A stretch of 64,000 nucleotides of DNA from Chitinophaga pinensis (lineage in GTDB: Bacteria > Bacteroidota > Bacteroidia > M30B66): assembly GCA_945883545.1 (NCBI GenBank), contig CAMCXT010000004.1:29124-93123 (forward strand). The letters run 5' to 3'. Shown here piece by piece: positions 39,946 to 49,059 of this stretch. The translations under genes were made by a program, and so were the position numbers. The notes under the pieces were generated by a model. That model was not told where the DNA came from. It did no database searches and saw only the letters and a list, made by a program, of their open reading frames with translations. How positions within the stretch are numbered: position 1 is the stretch's first letter; each line of letters begins with the position of its first letter.

Positions 39946-41187
39946 ATGAATTATTCTCGCCACCAATACAGTTCGCCATTTAATATGGCAGTTTTTGCTG
40001 CAGGTTTAGGATTTTTTGTTGATGCGTTCGATTTGTTGCTTTTCAATGTTATTCGCATTCCAAGTCTCAAATCATTGGGTTTTTCGGGTGATGATTTAAC
40101 TTTTGCAGGTGAATCATTGTTGGCCATACAAATGGCAGGAATGATGGTGGGCGGAGTTTTAAGCGGCGTTTTAGCCGATCGGAAAGGCCGAGCCACAGTG
40201 CTGTTTGGTTCAATCCTCTTGTATTCGATTGCTAACTTGGCAAATGCTGCAGTGACTGATTTCACTTCATATGCAATTCTTAGGTTCTTTGCAGGTGTTG
40301 GTTTAGCAGGCGAATTAGGCGCTGGTATTGTGCTTGTTGGTGAGAAAATGACTTCAGAAAAACGAGGTTTGGGTACAATTCTCGTCGCCACATTAGGAGG
40401 TTTAGGTGCCATTTGTGCTGGGTTAGCTGGAGATCTACTCCATTGGCGAACTGCCTATATTGTTGCAGGTGCAGCCGGTTTATTGCTTTTGTTTCTTCGA
40501 ATGAAAAACCTTGAAACAGCAATGTTCAAGAAATCTATTCAAAACGAAGGCATTCAACATGGTAATTTCTTCATGTTGTTCAAACCAACCGAGCGCTTTC
40601 AAAGATTTTTGAAATCTGTACTAATTGGTGTCCCCATTTGGTATTGCGTGGGAATGCTCATTTCATTTATGCCCGATTTGGCTTCTCAAACAGGAAATAC
40701 CCCAGCAAATCTTGGTACTTGCTTCATTCTTTTTCAAGTTGGAATTGCATCTGGAGATCTGAGCTCAGGTTTGTTTAGTCAATTCTTTAAAAATAGAATG
40801 AAAGTAATGACTTTTTATATGCTCATAGCTTTTATAACGTGTTTGATTTGGTTTCTCAATTTCCAATTGTGGAATCTTGCGATTTCCTTGGTATTGCTTT
40901 CTTTTTTAATGGGATTTGGTTGTGGATATTTAAGCGTATTTGTTACAACTACAGCAGAAACATTTGGAACCAACTTGCGAGTTACAGCAACGTCTTCTGT
41001 TACCAATTTTATGCGAGGATCGGTATCAATATTAATTCCATTGCAGATTTTACTCCGAAATTGTTTTGATTTATCCCTAATGTATACGCTCAGTATAATT
41101 GGCGTTTTGGTTTGGCTACTTGCCTTTTATTCGGTTTTAAAATCCAAAGAAACTTTTGGACGGGATCTTGATTTCTACGAAGAATAA
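39946..41187 (+). CDS. MFS transporter
   Basis: 12-TM pattern, VGGVLSGVLADRKGRATVLFGSILLYS. Confidence 0.88.
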   Translation: MNYSRHQYSSPFNMAVFAAGLGFFVDAFDLLLFNVIRIPSLKSLGFSGDDLTFAGESLLAIQMAGMMVGGVLSGVLADRKGRATVLFGSILLYSIANLANAAVTDFTSYAILRFFAGVGLAGELGAGIVLVGEKMTSEKRGLGTILVATLGGLGAICAGLAGDLLHWRTAYIVAGAAGLLLLFLRMKNLETAMFKKSIQNEGIQHGNFFMLFKPTERFQRFLKSVLIGVPIWYCVGMLISFMPDLASQTGNTPANLGTCFILFQVGIASGDLSSGLFSQFFKNRMKVMTFYMLIAFITCLIWFLNFQLWNLAISLVLLSFLMGFGCGYLSVFVTTTAETFGTNLRVTATSSVTNFMRGSVSILIPLQILLRNCFDLSLMYTLSIIGVLVWLLAFYSVLKSKETFGRDLDFYEE

Positions 41188-41194
41188 AAATCAT

Positions 41195-41653
41195 TTAAAC
41201 ATTAAACTGAGATAAATGATGGTCCAAGTGTTTGTAAAACATATTGTTCCATTCTGTAGTGCTGAGCTGACCAAAAGAATGCGACTCCTTGTTGTTAAAT
41301 CCAGCTCCACCAATTTCTACAGCTTTTTTTAAGTAATTAATTAATCTAGTTTTTTCAGTCTGAAAATCTTTGGATGATTTAATCAGAAATTCAGGTGATG
41401 TTTGTGAATTGTGTTTATAGGGAGTTTCATTTGTTACCAATTTCTTGACGAAGGTCTTCAACAAAAAAGCTTTCACTGCGCCTGGCTTCTTGTGTTTGTT
41501 TTCAAAACACATCTCATAAGTAACATTGCAGTGTGCTAACATTTGTGCAACATCCATTTTTCCCCAGTTGGGCCTTGATTTTTCTGTTAGTTGGTTAATT
41601 CTTCCAACAAGCTGATGTGTAACTTCTGCGGAGAAAATATTGGGTAATGCCAT
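41195..41653 (-). CDS. DUF1569 domain-containing protein
   Basis: RINQLTEKSRPNWGKMDVAQMLAHCNVTYEM. Confidence 0.75.
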   Translation of the reverse strand: MALPNIFSAEVTHQLVGRINQLTEKSRPNWGKMDVAQMLAHCNVTYEMCFENKHKKPGAVKAFLLKTFVKKLVTNETPYKHNSQTSPEFLIKSSKDFQTEKTRLINYLKKAVEIGGAGFNNKESHSFGQLSTTEWNNMFYKHLDHHLSQFNV

Positions 41654-41679
41654 TGTTCTGTTAATTGATTAGATTAATG

Positions 41680-43152
41680 TTAGTTTTTAATAGGCAAAAG
41701 TGTAGCATTTTTCTCAAAATCGAAAAGTGTTGTTCTTCTAAGTTGATACCATGTAACCCAAAAATCTCGCAAAGTGCTCACATAACTAATAATTGCTTGA
41801 TCTTTTTCGTTTTGAGCGATCAATAAATTGGTGATTTCCATCGTTCCAATTTTATAACGGTTTCTAGCCGCTTCAAACCTTTTTTTCGCAATGGTATCGG
41901 CCTTCGAAGAGATTTCAACACTGGTTTTTAATTGTTTCAATTGTAATGCCAAACCAATTGCATCGGTTTCTAATTGCTGCAAACTAGCCGCTGTTGATTG
42001 CAGTGTTGCATCATATGCATATTGTGCAGCTTTTTGTGCTGACCTATTCGACCCAAAACCCATAATTGGGATACTGAATCCTAATCCTGCATATTGAGAG
42101 TTTACAGGCGCTGCCAATGCTTGATCGATTGTTGTGCCCGTTTGGTTCAAACCGTAACTCAGAATGATATCCGATTGAGGCAATCGACTTAGCTTAGCTT
42201 CACTTAATTGTCGATTTACTTGATTGATATTGATTTCATTGGCAATTAGATCGCTTCTGTTCTTCAATGCTTCTTGCCTCGATTTTTCGGGATCAGGAAC
42301 ATTAATAGGTAATTGAAGCGGAGCAAGCAAAACAATTTTACTGTCTAATTTTCCAGTATAACGCTCCAGTTGACGACGTGCAAGTTCCACTTGAAGGGTT
42401 TGTTGCTCCACCGAATTGCGTGCATTGGTGTAACTTAATTCAACTTGTAATAGTTCACTTTCTGCAATTTTTCCAACTCCATATCTCCCTTTTGCAATTC
42501 TATAAATTGTATCGTTCATCGTTTCATTTAATTCGGCATTTAACAATTGCAATTGTGCAATATATAAATCGAAATATCTTGTAATAACCTCTGCATTTAA
42601 TGCTTCTATTTGCTCTACTTGTTGGCGTGTGGCCAATTCAAGCCTGAGTTTACTCTGTTTCCAATTAAATTTTTGAATGTTAAATTGAAACAATGGTTGA
42701 TAGAAGGTAATTTGTAAAGGATTGGTTTGATAGAAAGTTGAGTTTTCAGCTTCAAAGATATCCCCACGATTTATTCTACTTTCGAGTAAAATAGAGCCTC
42801 CAGTTGCCGGAATTGATTGACTTAACGATAATCCAACATTTGAGTATGCTTGCCTTACAGGAATAAATTGAAACGAACCATCAGGTTGAAGTACTTGATT
42901 AATTCTTCTTTGATATCCCGGTAAATCAGCATTTAATCTAATTTGTGGAGCTCTATTTCCCAATGCTGCCTTGTACAACCACTTATTGCTTTCATAGGTT
43001 GATTGTATTTGTTTGGCCACCGGACTGTTTGCTGTCGACTGTTCCAAGGCTTGTTGTAAACTCAACAAGGTTTGCCCATTTAGTGTTTGACCGAGCAAAA
43101 ATGCACCAAACAATACGATGAGAATTTGTTTATTCATAGCGTAATGATTCAA
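41680..43152 (-). CDS. TolC family outer membrane efflux protein
   Basis: Signal peptide; LSLQQALEQSTANSP; duplicated OEP repeats. Confidence 0.88.
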   Translation of the reverse strand: MNHYAMNKQILIVLFGAFLLGQTLNGQTLLSLQQALEQSTANSPVAKQIQSTYESNKWLYKAALGNRAPQIRLNADLPGYQRRINQVLQPDGSFQFIPVRQAYSNVGLSLSQSIPATGGSILLESRINRGDIFEAENSTFYQTNPLQITFYQPLFQFNIQKFNWKQSKLRLELATRQQVEQIEALNAEVITRYFDLYIAQLQLLNAELNETMNDTIYRIAKGRYGVGKIAESELLQVELSYTNARNSVEQQTLQVELARRQLERYTGKLDSKIVLLAPLQLPINVPDPEKSRQEALKNRSDLIANEININQVNRQLSEAKLSRLPQSDIILSYGLNQTGTTIDQALAAPVNSQYAGLGFSIPIMGFGSNRSAQKAAQYAYDATLQSTAASLQQLETDAIGLALQLKQLKTSVEISSKADTIAKKRFEAARNRYKIGTMEITNLLIAQNEKDQAIISYVSTLRDFWVTWYQLRRTTLFDFEKNATLLPIKN

Positions 43153-44503
43153 TTGGATTTTGTTGTGATGCTTTTCTAGCTGGATAAATTCCGAAAATCA
43201 ATCCGACACTTACTGAAACAAAGAAGGAAATGACCACCGAAGTGCCTGAAATCACTGTTTCGATATCTGCGAATATTTCGATTAAATATGAAAATACAAT
43301 GCCGAGGATAATTCCTAAAATGCCTCCACTTAAACTGATAACAATAGCTTCAGCAATAAATTGATACACAATATCGGCTCTTCTCGCACCAATGGCAAGG
43401 CGCAATCCAATTTCTTTGATCCGCTCAAGCACCGATGCCAACATGATATTCATAATTCCAATTCCACCCACCAACAATGAAATCCCGGCAATTACAGCCA
43501 AAACCAAATTAAATAGTTTCCTTGTTTTTTGTTCTTGTTTGAGCAGCAATTCGGGCACTACAATTTCATAATCTTCAGCACCGAAATGCCGTCTTTTTAA
43601 TAGTTTGTCGATTACTTCCACTGCAGGTTCCATCGAATTGCTTTCCTGCATTGTAACTACCAAACGATCGAGCTGATTGTAATTTACAACGGCTACAGAT
43701 TTACTTGAACTTTCGCCTGTTTCTTCTGCGTTGGCTTGTTCTTCTTGATACCGTTTGATTTCTTCTTTCGTTACTTCTGAGCGGTTCATCACACGCATCA
43801 AAAAGGTTTGTATAGGCACATACACTTCTTGGTTCACGTTTCGGATGCTCAATTTCGACATTGATTTTTCATCCACTTTTCTGTCATCCAATATCCCAAT
43901 TACCTTAAACCAGGTTCCACCACATTTAATTGGCTGCCCAATGGCTTCGGTATTTGCAAAAAGCTTCGATTGAATTCCTCTGCCAATCAAGCAAACGGGC
44001 ATCGAATTTTCCCACTGCAAGTCAGAAAATGATTGTCCTTGGGTTACCGAAATTCCACTGGTTTCAAAATAGGCATTTGTAATTCCAAGTAACTTGCCTT
44101 TTGTCTTTAATCCATTGGTGAAAAATACCATTTCACTCTCAATTTCGGGGCTCACCGATTTTACTCCTGGAACAGTTTGTTGAATGTTTTCAGAATCAGC
44201 CAAACTTAAGCCTGGTGAGAACTTCTCGTTTTCTTGTCCGGGTTTTCGGTTCTTCTGTTCCTCTTCGGTTTTAGGCTCAGGAAGTTTTATTTTGATAACA
44301 ATATTGTTGCTTCCAATTTGCTTGATTTGTTCGAGAATTTCTTTTTCAGCGCCGTTCCCAATCGCCAACATGGCAATCACAGCTGCTACACCAAAAATAA
44401 TCCCCAATGATGTTAGTACCGCCCTGAAACGGTTGTTTATCACGGCATCTAAGCCATTTTTAAGATTAAAGAGGACACGTTCTCTCTCCATCTTATTCCA
44501 CAA
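43130..44503 (-). CDS. ABC transporter permease (MacB/FtsX-like), no ATPase domain
   Basis: NNRFRAVLTSLGIIFGVAAVIAMLAIGNGAEKEI; GIGIMNIMLASVLERIKEIGLRLAIGAR. Confidence 0.9.
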   Translation of the reverse strand: MWNKMERERVLFNLKNGLDAVINNRFRAVLTSLGIIFGVAAVIAMLAIGNGAEKEILEQIKQIGSNNIVIKIKLPEPKTEEEQKNRKPGQENEKFSPGLSLADSENIQQTVPGVKSVSPEIESEMVFFTNGLKTKGKLLGITNAYFETSGISVTQGQSFSDLQWENSMPVCLIGRGIQSKLFANTEAIGQPIKCGGTWFKVIGILDDRKVDEKSMSKLSIRNVNQEVYVPIQTFLMRVMNRSEVTKEEIKRYQEEQANAEETGESSSKSVAVVNYNQLDRLVVTMQESNSMEPAVEVIDKLLKRRHFGAEDYEIVVPELLLKQEQKTRKLFNLVLAVIAGISLLVGGIGIMNIMLASVLERIKEIGLRLAIGARRADIVYQFIAEAIVISLSGGILGIILGIVFSYLIEIFADIETVISGTSVVISFFVSVSVGLIFGIYPARKASQQNPIESLRYE

Positions 44504-45902
44504 TTACTGTTGATTCCTCAGGATTTCCGGTGTTTCGTTTAGCAGGTTGTGCTTTTGCCAAATGGTCGAGCAACTTCTTCTGTTCTGTAGGATCAATCCA
44601 CGGTTTTGGTGGAGCTGGCTTTTGCGATAATTTCTCAGTTTCTATGCCGGTCGTATCGCCTGGAGTGCTCAAATACACTTCATCTCCAGCTTCTAAACCA
44701 CTGTAAACCAATGCCGATTGATCGTTCAATGCAGCCACAAGCACTTCTTGTTTATTGAAGGTTCCTCCTTTCTTTTTCCACACGTAGCTGATCGATTTGT
44801 CGGTGGTTAACGCTTCCAGCGGAATACTCATGGCTTCTTTGTACTCCTCAATATGAATGGTGTTGCTGGTAGTCATTGATGGCCGTAACGTAGAATCAGG
44901 ATTCAACACGTCGATCACCACTTCAAATACTTTTGCATCTTGATTCGGCCGCTGTTCTCCGATGTTGGCAACTTGAACAACGACACCTTTTAGTTTTTTG
45001 TCGGGCTCTGCATCTAAACTGATGTCGGCGGCTTGACCAGGTTTTATTTTTCGAATATCCACCTCGTTCACATAAGTCAACACTTGTACTTCACGTAAAT
45101 CGGGCAGTGTAGCTACAGCTGGTTCCCATGGTGAGATGTTGCTACCTATAATTTTCTTGCTCCCATTCCAATTTTTAACATAAATCACCATGCCGTCTTT
45201 TGGAGCTTTGATGTCCATTTTTTGCAGCAAGTCATTGATTCGGTCTAATCCATTTTGGGCTTTCGACAAATCGGCATAGATGATTTCAACTTTTGTCGCT
45301 GCTTGTGCAACCTTGGTTTGGTAATTCTCGACTTTTTGCTTGTAGTTCCGATCAGCTTTTTCGAGTGCTAATTGCTTTTGTTGCTGGTATGCAGGAGCTT
45401 CGTAGATCGATTGTTCAACTTCAAGTCTTGCTTCTTCCCGCGCCGATTTCAAGTTGAGTAGTTCATCTCTCGAATCGCGCAAAGTAATGGCAGTATCGAG
45501 GCGAGCCTGTTTAAATTCGGATGATTTTTTATCCACCTCAAGAACTGCCTCTTGAAGCATCGTCATGATGGGCGTTTTGTCTAAGGATGCCACGAAGTCG
45601 CCTTCTTTTACCAGTGTACCTTCTGGAACTAATTCCTGAATTTTGGTTCCATTCCACATTCCCGCTTGTTGCATTTCTGCGCCAGGAGCATCAATGTTTT
45701 TCTGATTTTTAGCCTTGATTTCTCCCGTGGTTTGCACCGAGATACTGAAAAGTCCTTTCGATACTGGTGCAGTAAGAACCAATCCTTGACTTGCTTTTGA
45801 ACCTCCGAAGAAAATCAAGTAAATGGCAATGACTACAACTACAACAGCTGTAATCGGAACGATTTTTTTCTTCTTCGGTGAAGCTGTAGTTGCTTTATTC
45901 AT
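44493..45902 (-). CDS. efflux periplasmic adaptor (HlyD/MFP family)
   Basis: TM anchor, SVQTTGEIKAKNQKNIDAPGAEMQ, coiled coil, C-term SALVYSGLEAGDEVYLSTP. Confidence 0.88.
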   Translation of the reverse strand: MNKATTASPKKKKIVPITAVVVVVIAIYLIFFGGSKASQGLVLTAPVSKGLFSISVQTTGEIKAKNQKNIDAPGAEMQQAGMWNGTKIQELVPEGTLVKEGDFVASLDKTPIMTMLQEAVLEVDKKSSEFKQARLDTAITLRDSRDELLNLKSAREEARLEVEQSIYEAPAYQQQKQLALEKADRNYKQKVENYQTKVAQAATKVEIIYADLSKAQNGLDRINDLLQKMDIKAPKDGMVIYVKNWNGSKKIIGSNISPWEPAVATLPDLREVQVLTYVNEVDIRKIKPGQAADISLDAEPDKKLKGVVVQVANIGEQRPNQDAKVFEVVIDVLNPDSTLRPSMTTSNTIHIEEYKEAMSIPLEALTTDKSISYVWKKKGGTFNKQEVLVAALNDQSALVYSGLEAGDEVYLSTPGDTTGIETEKLSQKPAPPKPWIDPTEQKKLLDHLAKAQPAKRNTGNPEESTVIVE

Positions 45903-45921
45903 TGTTGATGGGGTGATGAGG

Positions 45922-45929
45922 CAAATATA
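45922..45929 (-). promoter_or_regulatory. -7 box TATATTTG upstream of adaptor gene
   Basis: Exact TAnnTTTG, 19 nt before ATG. Confidence 0.5.
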
Positions 45930-46054
45930 TCTTTTTTCGAATAGGTGTTTATACTTATCAGTCCAACATCTTGAACGCTTCCTTCTTTTCTAAATTGTTT
46001 ATAATTGTGATTAATGATGAATGTCGAAAATTTGATGATTGTGGACTGATTGTT

Positions 46055-47113
46055 TTACCTATTTGCTCTGGTGTAGGATTTATTTAGCCATTTGATAAAT
46101 GTGCCTTCAATAATTCCAATCTTTTTATAGGAACTACGGAAGGTATTTTTAATGTAAACAATGGTTTCTCCTCCCTCTTCGTTTAAATACAATTCTTCTT
46201 TGAAATTCAATTCGGCAAAAAGAATTTCTTGATTTGATTTTAAACTGAACCAAATCCAATTGTAACGTGACTCTAAATTGCCGTTGGGCTTTCTGAATTC
46301 TACCTCTTCTACCAATTGCAATATATTTTTGTTCACATAGCTGAACTTCACTTTATACGACTCTCCTGTGAAGTTAAATTGTTCTTCACCAGTGAAGAAA
46401 TTAAATATTTTAAATTTTGAAGGTGTTGAATATTTCGATGTTACATGAACGGTGCTGTCTATAATATTGGCATTTAATTCATAATCAAACCAAAATTCTC
46501 TGCCATTCTTTGGGTTGATGATGGTTGTATTGTATGAGTTCTTTTCCTTCACATAATAATAGTGATCATATTTATTGTAATTAATCATTTCCTTAAATTT
46601 AAGTGGGATAATCATTTCTCCCGAATTCAATGAAATAACGCCCCACATTCCTTCTTTTTTGCAGATCAGGTGTTTGTTCGTCTGTTTATAAGCGGATGCT
46701 GCATCCATTTGAAACATTACTGGATCTGTAAATTCATCCTTTATTAAAAATTCAAATTGAGGTTCTATGGCTTTAAATTTCCCCATTGAATATTCTGCCA
46801 TAAACCCAAGTAAATTTCCTTTTCTAAGCTGGAAGAATTGTTTGTCTTTATTGATGATTTCATCATATACAATTTCCGATTTTAATCCGTTACTATGCTC
46901 ATAAAATCCAAATTTATTGCCCTTTTTTAAAACATAAAAAAATGTTTCATGACTATGCAGTTCTAGTCGATAAATTAAATCAAACTCTGCAGGAATGATT
47001 TCCTTGTTTTGATTGTCTACAAGTCCAAATTTATCGCCTACTTGATCTATTCTCTGTGCAGGTAAAAATGACAAATTCAAGCACATAATTATGAGTAAAA
47101 CCAGATGCTTCAT
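46055..47113 (-). CDS. secreted WG-repeat-like protein
   Basis: Signal peptide; GDKFGLVDNQNKEIIPAEFDLIYR, KKEGMWGVISLNSGEMIIPLKFKEM. Confidence 0.6.
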   Translation of the reverse strand: MKHLVLLIIMCLNLSFLPAQRIDQVGDKFGLVDNQNKEIIPAEFDLIYRLELHSHETFFYVLKKGNKFGFYEHSNGLKSEIVYDEIINKDKQFFQLRKGNLLGFMAEYSMGKFKAIEPQFEFLIKDEFTDPVMFQMDAASAYKQTNKHLICKKEGMWGVISLNSGEMIIPLKFKEMINYNKYDHYYYVKEKNSYNTTIINPKNGREFWFDYELNANIIDSTVHVTSKYSTPSKFKIFNFFTGEEQFNFTGESYKVKFSYVNKNILQLVEEVEFRKPNGNLESRYNWIWFSLKSNQEILFAELNFKEELYLNEEGGETIVYIKNTFRSSYKKIGIIEGTFIKWLNKSYTRANR

Positions 47114-47715
47114 TTTGATTGATTTGAGAATCGATAATGCCCAATAATTTTGTAATTGAAAAGAAAATCTTCCAGAACCTGACCAGCGCCTACATTGTGG
47201 ATGATTTTATGCCGTTTTTTATCGCTGGTGAATTGGTCCGACACCAATCCAATATGTGTAATTCCTCCGCCCAAATTCCAACACACAATATCGCCTGGTA
47301 GGTAGTCTTCTGCTTTGATGCTTGTGGTTAATTTCTGTCCCTTTCGTTCGAAAAAGACCATCAAATTGGGCACTCTGCGGTGGTCGATATTTTTATCGGT
47401 CGATTTTAATCCCCAGTTTTTAGGATACAATCCAAAATGAGCCTTCATATCTTCATGCACCAACTGCTGTAAATCGATGCCCATTTTACGGTATGCTCGA
47501 ATTATTACATCAGTGCACACACCTTTATCCGATGGCACATCCCCGTTAGGGTAAGCAATTTTAAAATACTGAGGATCGTAGGTTACTTGGTCATTTGTGA
47601 GCTTCTTCGCTTCTTGAGCCAATTTCAATTGAAATGCTCCTTGCGCCACAGACTGCTTCAAACTTGCAAAAGCGGCAATAAGAAGGAGCATTTTCCACCA
47701 GCGAAGTTTCATCAT
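47110..47715 (-). CDS. DUF1287 domain-containing secreted protein (NlpC/P60-like fold)
   Basis: GVCTDVIIRAYRKMGIDLQQLVHEDM...PGDIVCWNLGGGITHIGLVSD. Confidence 0.85.
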   Translation of the reverse strand: MMKLRWWKMLLLIAAFASLKQSVAQGAFQLKLAQEAKKLTNDQVTYDPQYFKIAYPNGDVPSDKGVCTDVIIRAYRKMGIDLQQLVHEDMKAHFGLYPKNWGLKSTDKNIDHRRVPNLMVFFERKGQKLTTSIKAEDYLPGDIVCWNLGGGITHIGLVSDQFTSDKKRHKIIHNVGAGQVLEDFLFNYKIIGHYRFSNQSK

Positions 47716-47735
47716 TTTAGCGCGTTATAGGTGAA

Positions 47736-47743
47736 CAAATCTA
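47736..47743 (-). promoter_or_regulatory. -7 box TAGATTTG upstream of DUF1287 gene
   Basis: Exact TAnnTTTG. Confidence 0.45.
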
Positions 47744-47821
47744 AGATTTTCGAGTTCATTTCCTCCAACAGAATTGGATTTTCAAAGTAGCTGAACCATC
47801 AACTTCACATCATTTTCATCT

Positions 47822-47829
47822 TACATTTG
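47822..47829 (+). promoter_or_regulatory. -7 box TACATTTG, 4 nt before hemB ATG
   Basis: Exact TAnnTTTG. Confidence 0.5.
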
Positions 47830-47833
47830 CCGC

Positions 47834-48820
47834 ATGGAACTCAATATTCAACGCCCAAGAAGGAACCGTCAATCCGAAGCAATTCGTGGAATGGTGCAAG
47901 AAACACGCATTCATCCCGACAATTTGATTTTGCCATTTTTTCTACTCGATGGAACCAACAAGAAAGAAGAAATTGCTTCCATGCCGGGCGTTTTCCGCTA
48001 CACCATTGATCTTGCCTTAATTGAAGCGAAAGAATGCTTCTCTTTGGGATTGCGCAATTTTATTTTGTTCCCAGCGATCGATGAGCAGCACAAGGACAAA
48101 TACGCCACTTGGAGCTATCATCCGAATTGTTTCTACCTAAAGGCCATCCAAGCTTTCAAGTCTGAACTGCCTGAATGTACCGTTATTACTGATATAGCGA
48201 TGGATCCATACAGTTCTGATGGCCATGATGGAATCTATCAAGACGGTAAAATCTTGAACGATGAAACCTTGGCAGTGTTGGCTAAAATGGCCGTTGCACA
48301 GGCACAAGCTGGAGCCGATATCATGGGGCCTTCAGATATGATGGACGGTAGAGTAGGGTACATCCGCCAAGCACTTGATGCGGCCGGATTTACACACGTT
48401 TCTATCATGAGTTACACCGCAAAATACGCTTCTTGCTTCTATGGGCCTTTCCGTGATGCATTGGATTCAGCGCCGAAGCATGGCAATAAACTCAGCTACC
48501 AGATGCATCCAGCCAACAAGCGTGCTGCAATCATCGAAGCTAAGCTAGACGAAGCTGAAGGTGCCGATTTCTTGATGGTGAAGCCTGCTTTATCTTACCT
48601 AGATATTATTGCGGAACTTCGTCAAACTTCTTCATTGCCCATCGTAGCCTACAATGTAAGCGGCGAATATGCCATGATTAAAGCCGCTGCCGAAAAGGGT
48701 TGGGTGGATGAAAACCGTGCAATCGATGAAGTACTTACTTCGATCAAGCGCGCAGGGGCGGATATTATCATCACCTACTTTGCCAAGCAATATGTGATTA
48801 CACAAGCAGGACTGAAGTAG
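47834..48820 (+). CDS. hemB: porphobilinogen synthase (delta-aminolevulinic acid dehydratase)
   Basis: SYTAKYASCFYGPFRDALDSAPK, GADFLMVKPALSYLDII. Confidence 0.97.
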   Translation: MELNIQRPRRNRQSEAIRGMVQETRIHPDNLILPFFLLDGTNKKEEIASMPGVFRYTIDLALIEAKECFSLGLRNFILFPAIDEQHKDKYATWSYHPNCFYLKAIQAFKSELPECTVITDIAMDPYSSDGHDGIYQDGKILNDETLAVLAKMAVAQAQAGADIMGPSDMMDGRVGYIRQALDAAGFTHVSIMSYTAKYASCFYGPFRDALDSAPKHGNKLSYQMHPANKRAAIIEAKLDEAEGADFLMVKPALSYLDIIAELRQTSSLPIVAYNVSGEYAMIKAAAEKGWVDENRAIDEVLTSIKRAGADIIITYFAKQYVITQAGLK

Positions 48821-48871
48821 TCTTTCACTAAAGTAGAGCTTTGGATTTTCTTCTTAGAAATCTGGAGGCGA

Positions 48872-48897
48872 ATTGAGTGATTTGGTATTCACTCAAT
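48872..48897. promoter_or_regulatory. perfect 9-bp inverted repeat ATTGAGTGA-N8-TCACTCAAT (operator-like)
   Basis: Exact dyad just upstream of TACTTTTG (48901-48908) and sORF ATG 48921; no T-run. Confidence 0.55.
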
Positions 48898-48920
48898 CTA
48901 TACTTTTGCGCAGAATTTAC

Positions 48921-49031
48921 ATGGAGTCTAGAAACCATTCACAAACAGGGCCGAACCGAAAAGCCAAAAGAGTAGGAAAAAAATACTATCCAATACATCA
49001 GATAATTTCTGAGATTGAATTGTTCCAATAA
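48921..49031 (+). CDS. putative 36-aa small protein
   Basis: MESRNHSQTGPNRKAKRVGKKYYPIHQIISEIELFQ*; preceded by TACTTTTG; below ORF-track length cutoff. Confidence 0.3.
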   Translation: MESRNHSQTGPNRKAKRVGKKYYPIHQIISEIELFQ

Positions 49032-49059
49032 ATCTATAATCCCAATCTCTTAAATATCC

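Noticed and set aside
48872-48897. Rho-independent terminator of hemB
   Set aside because: 9-bp stem but no T-run on either strand; the adjacent -7-like box favours an operator, though not proven
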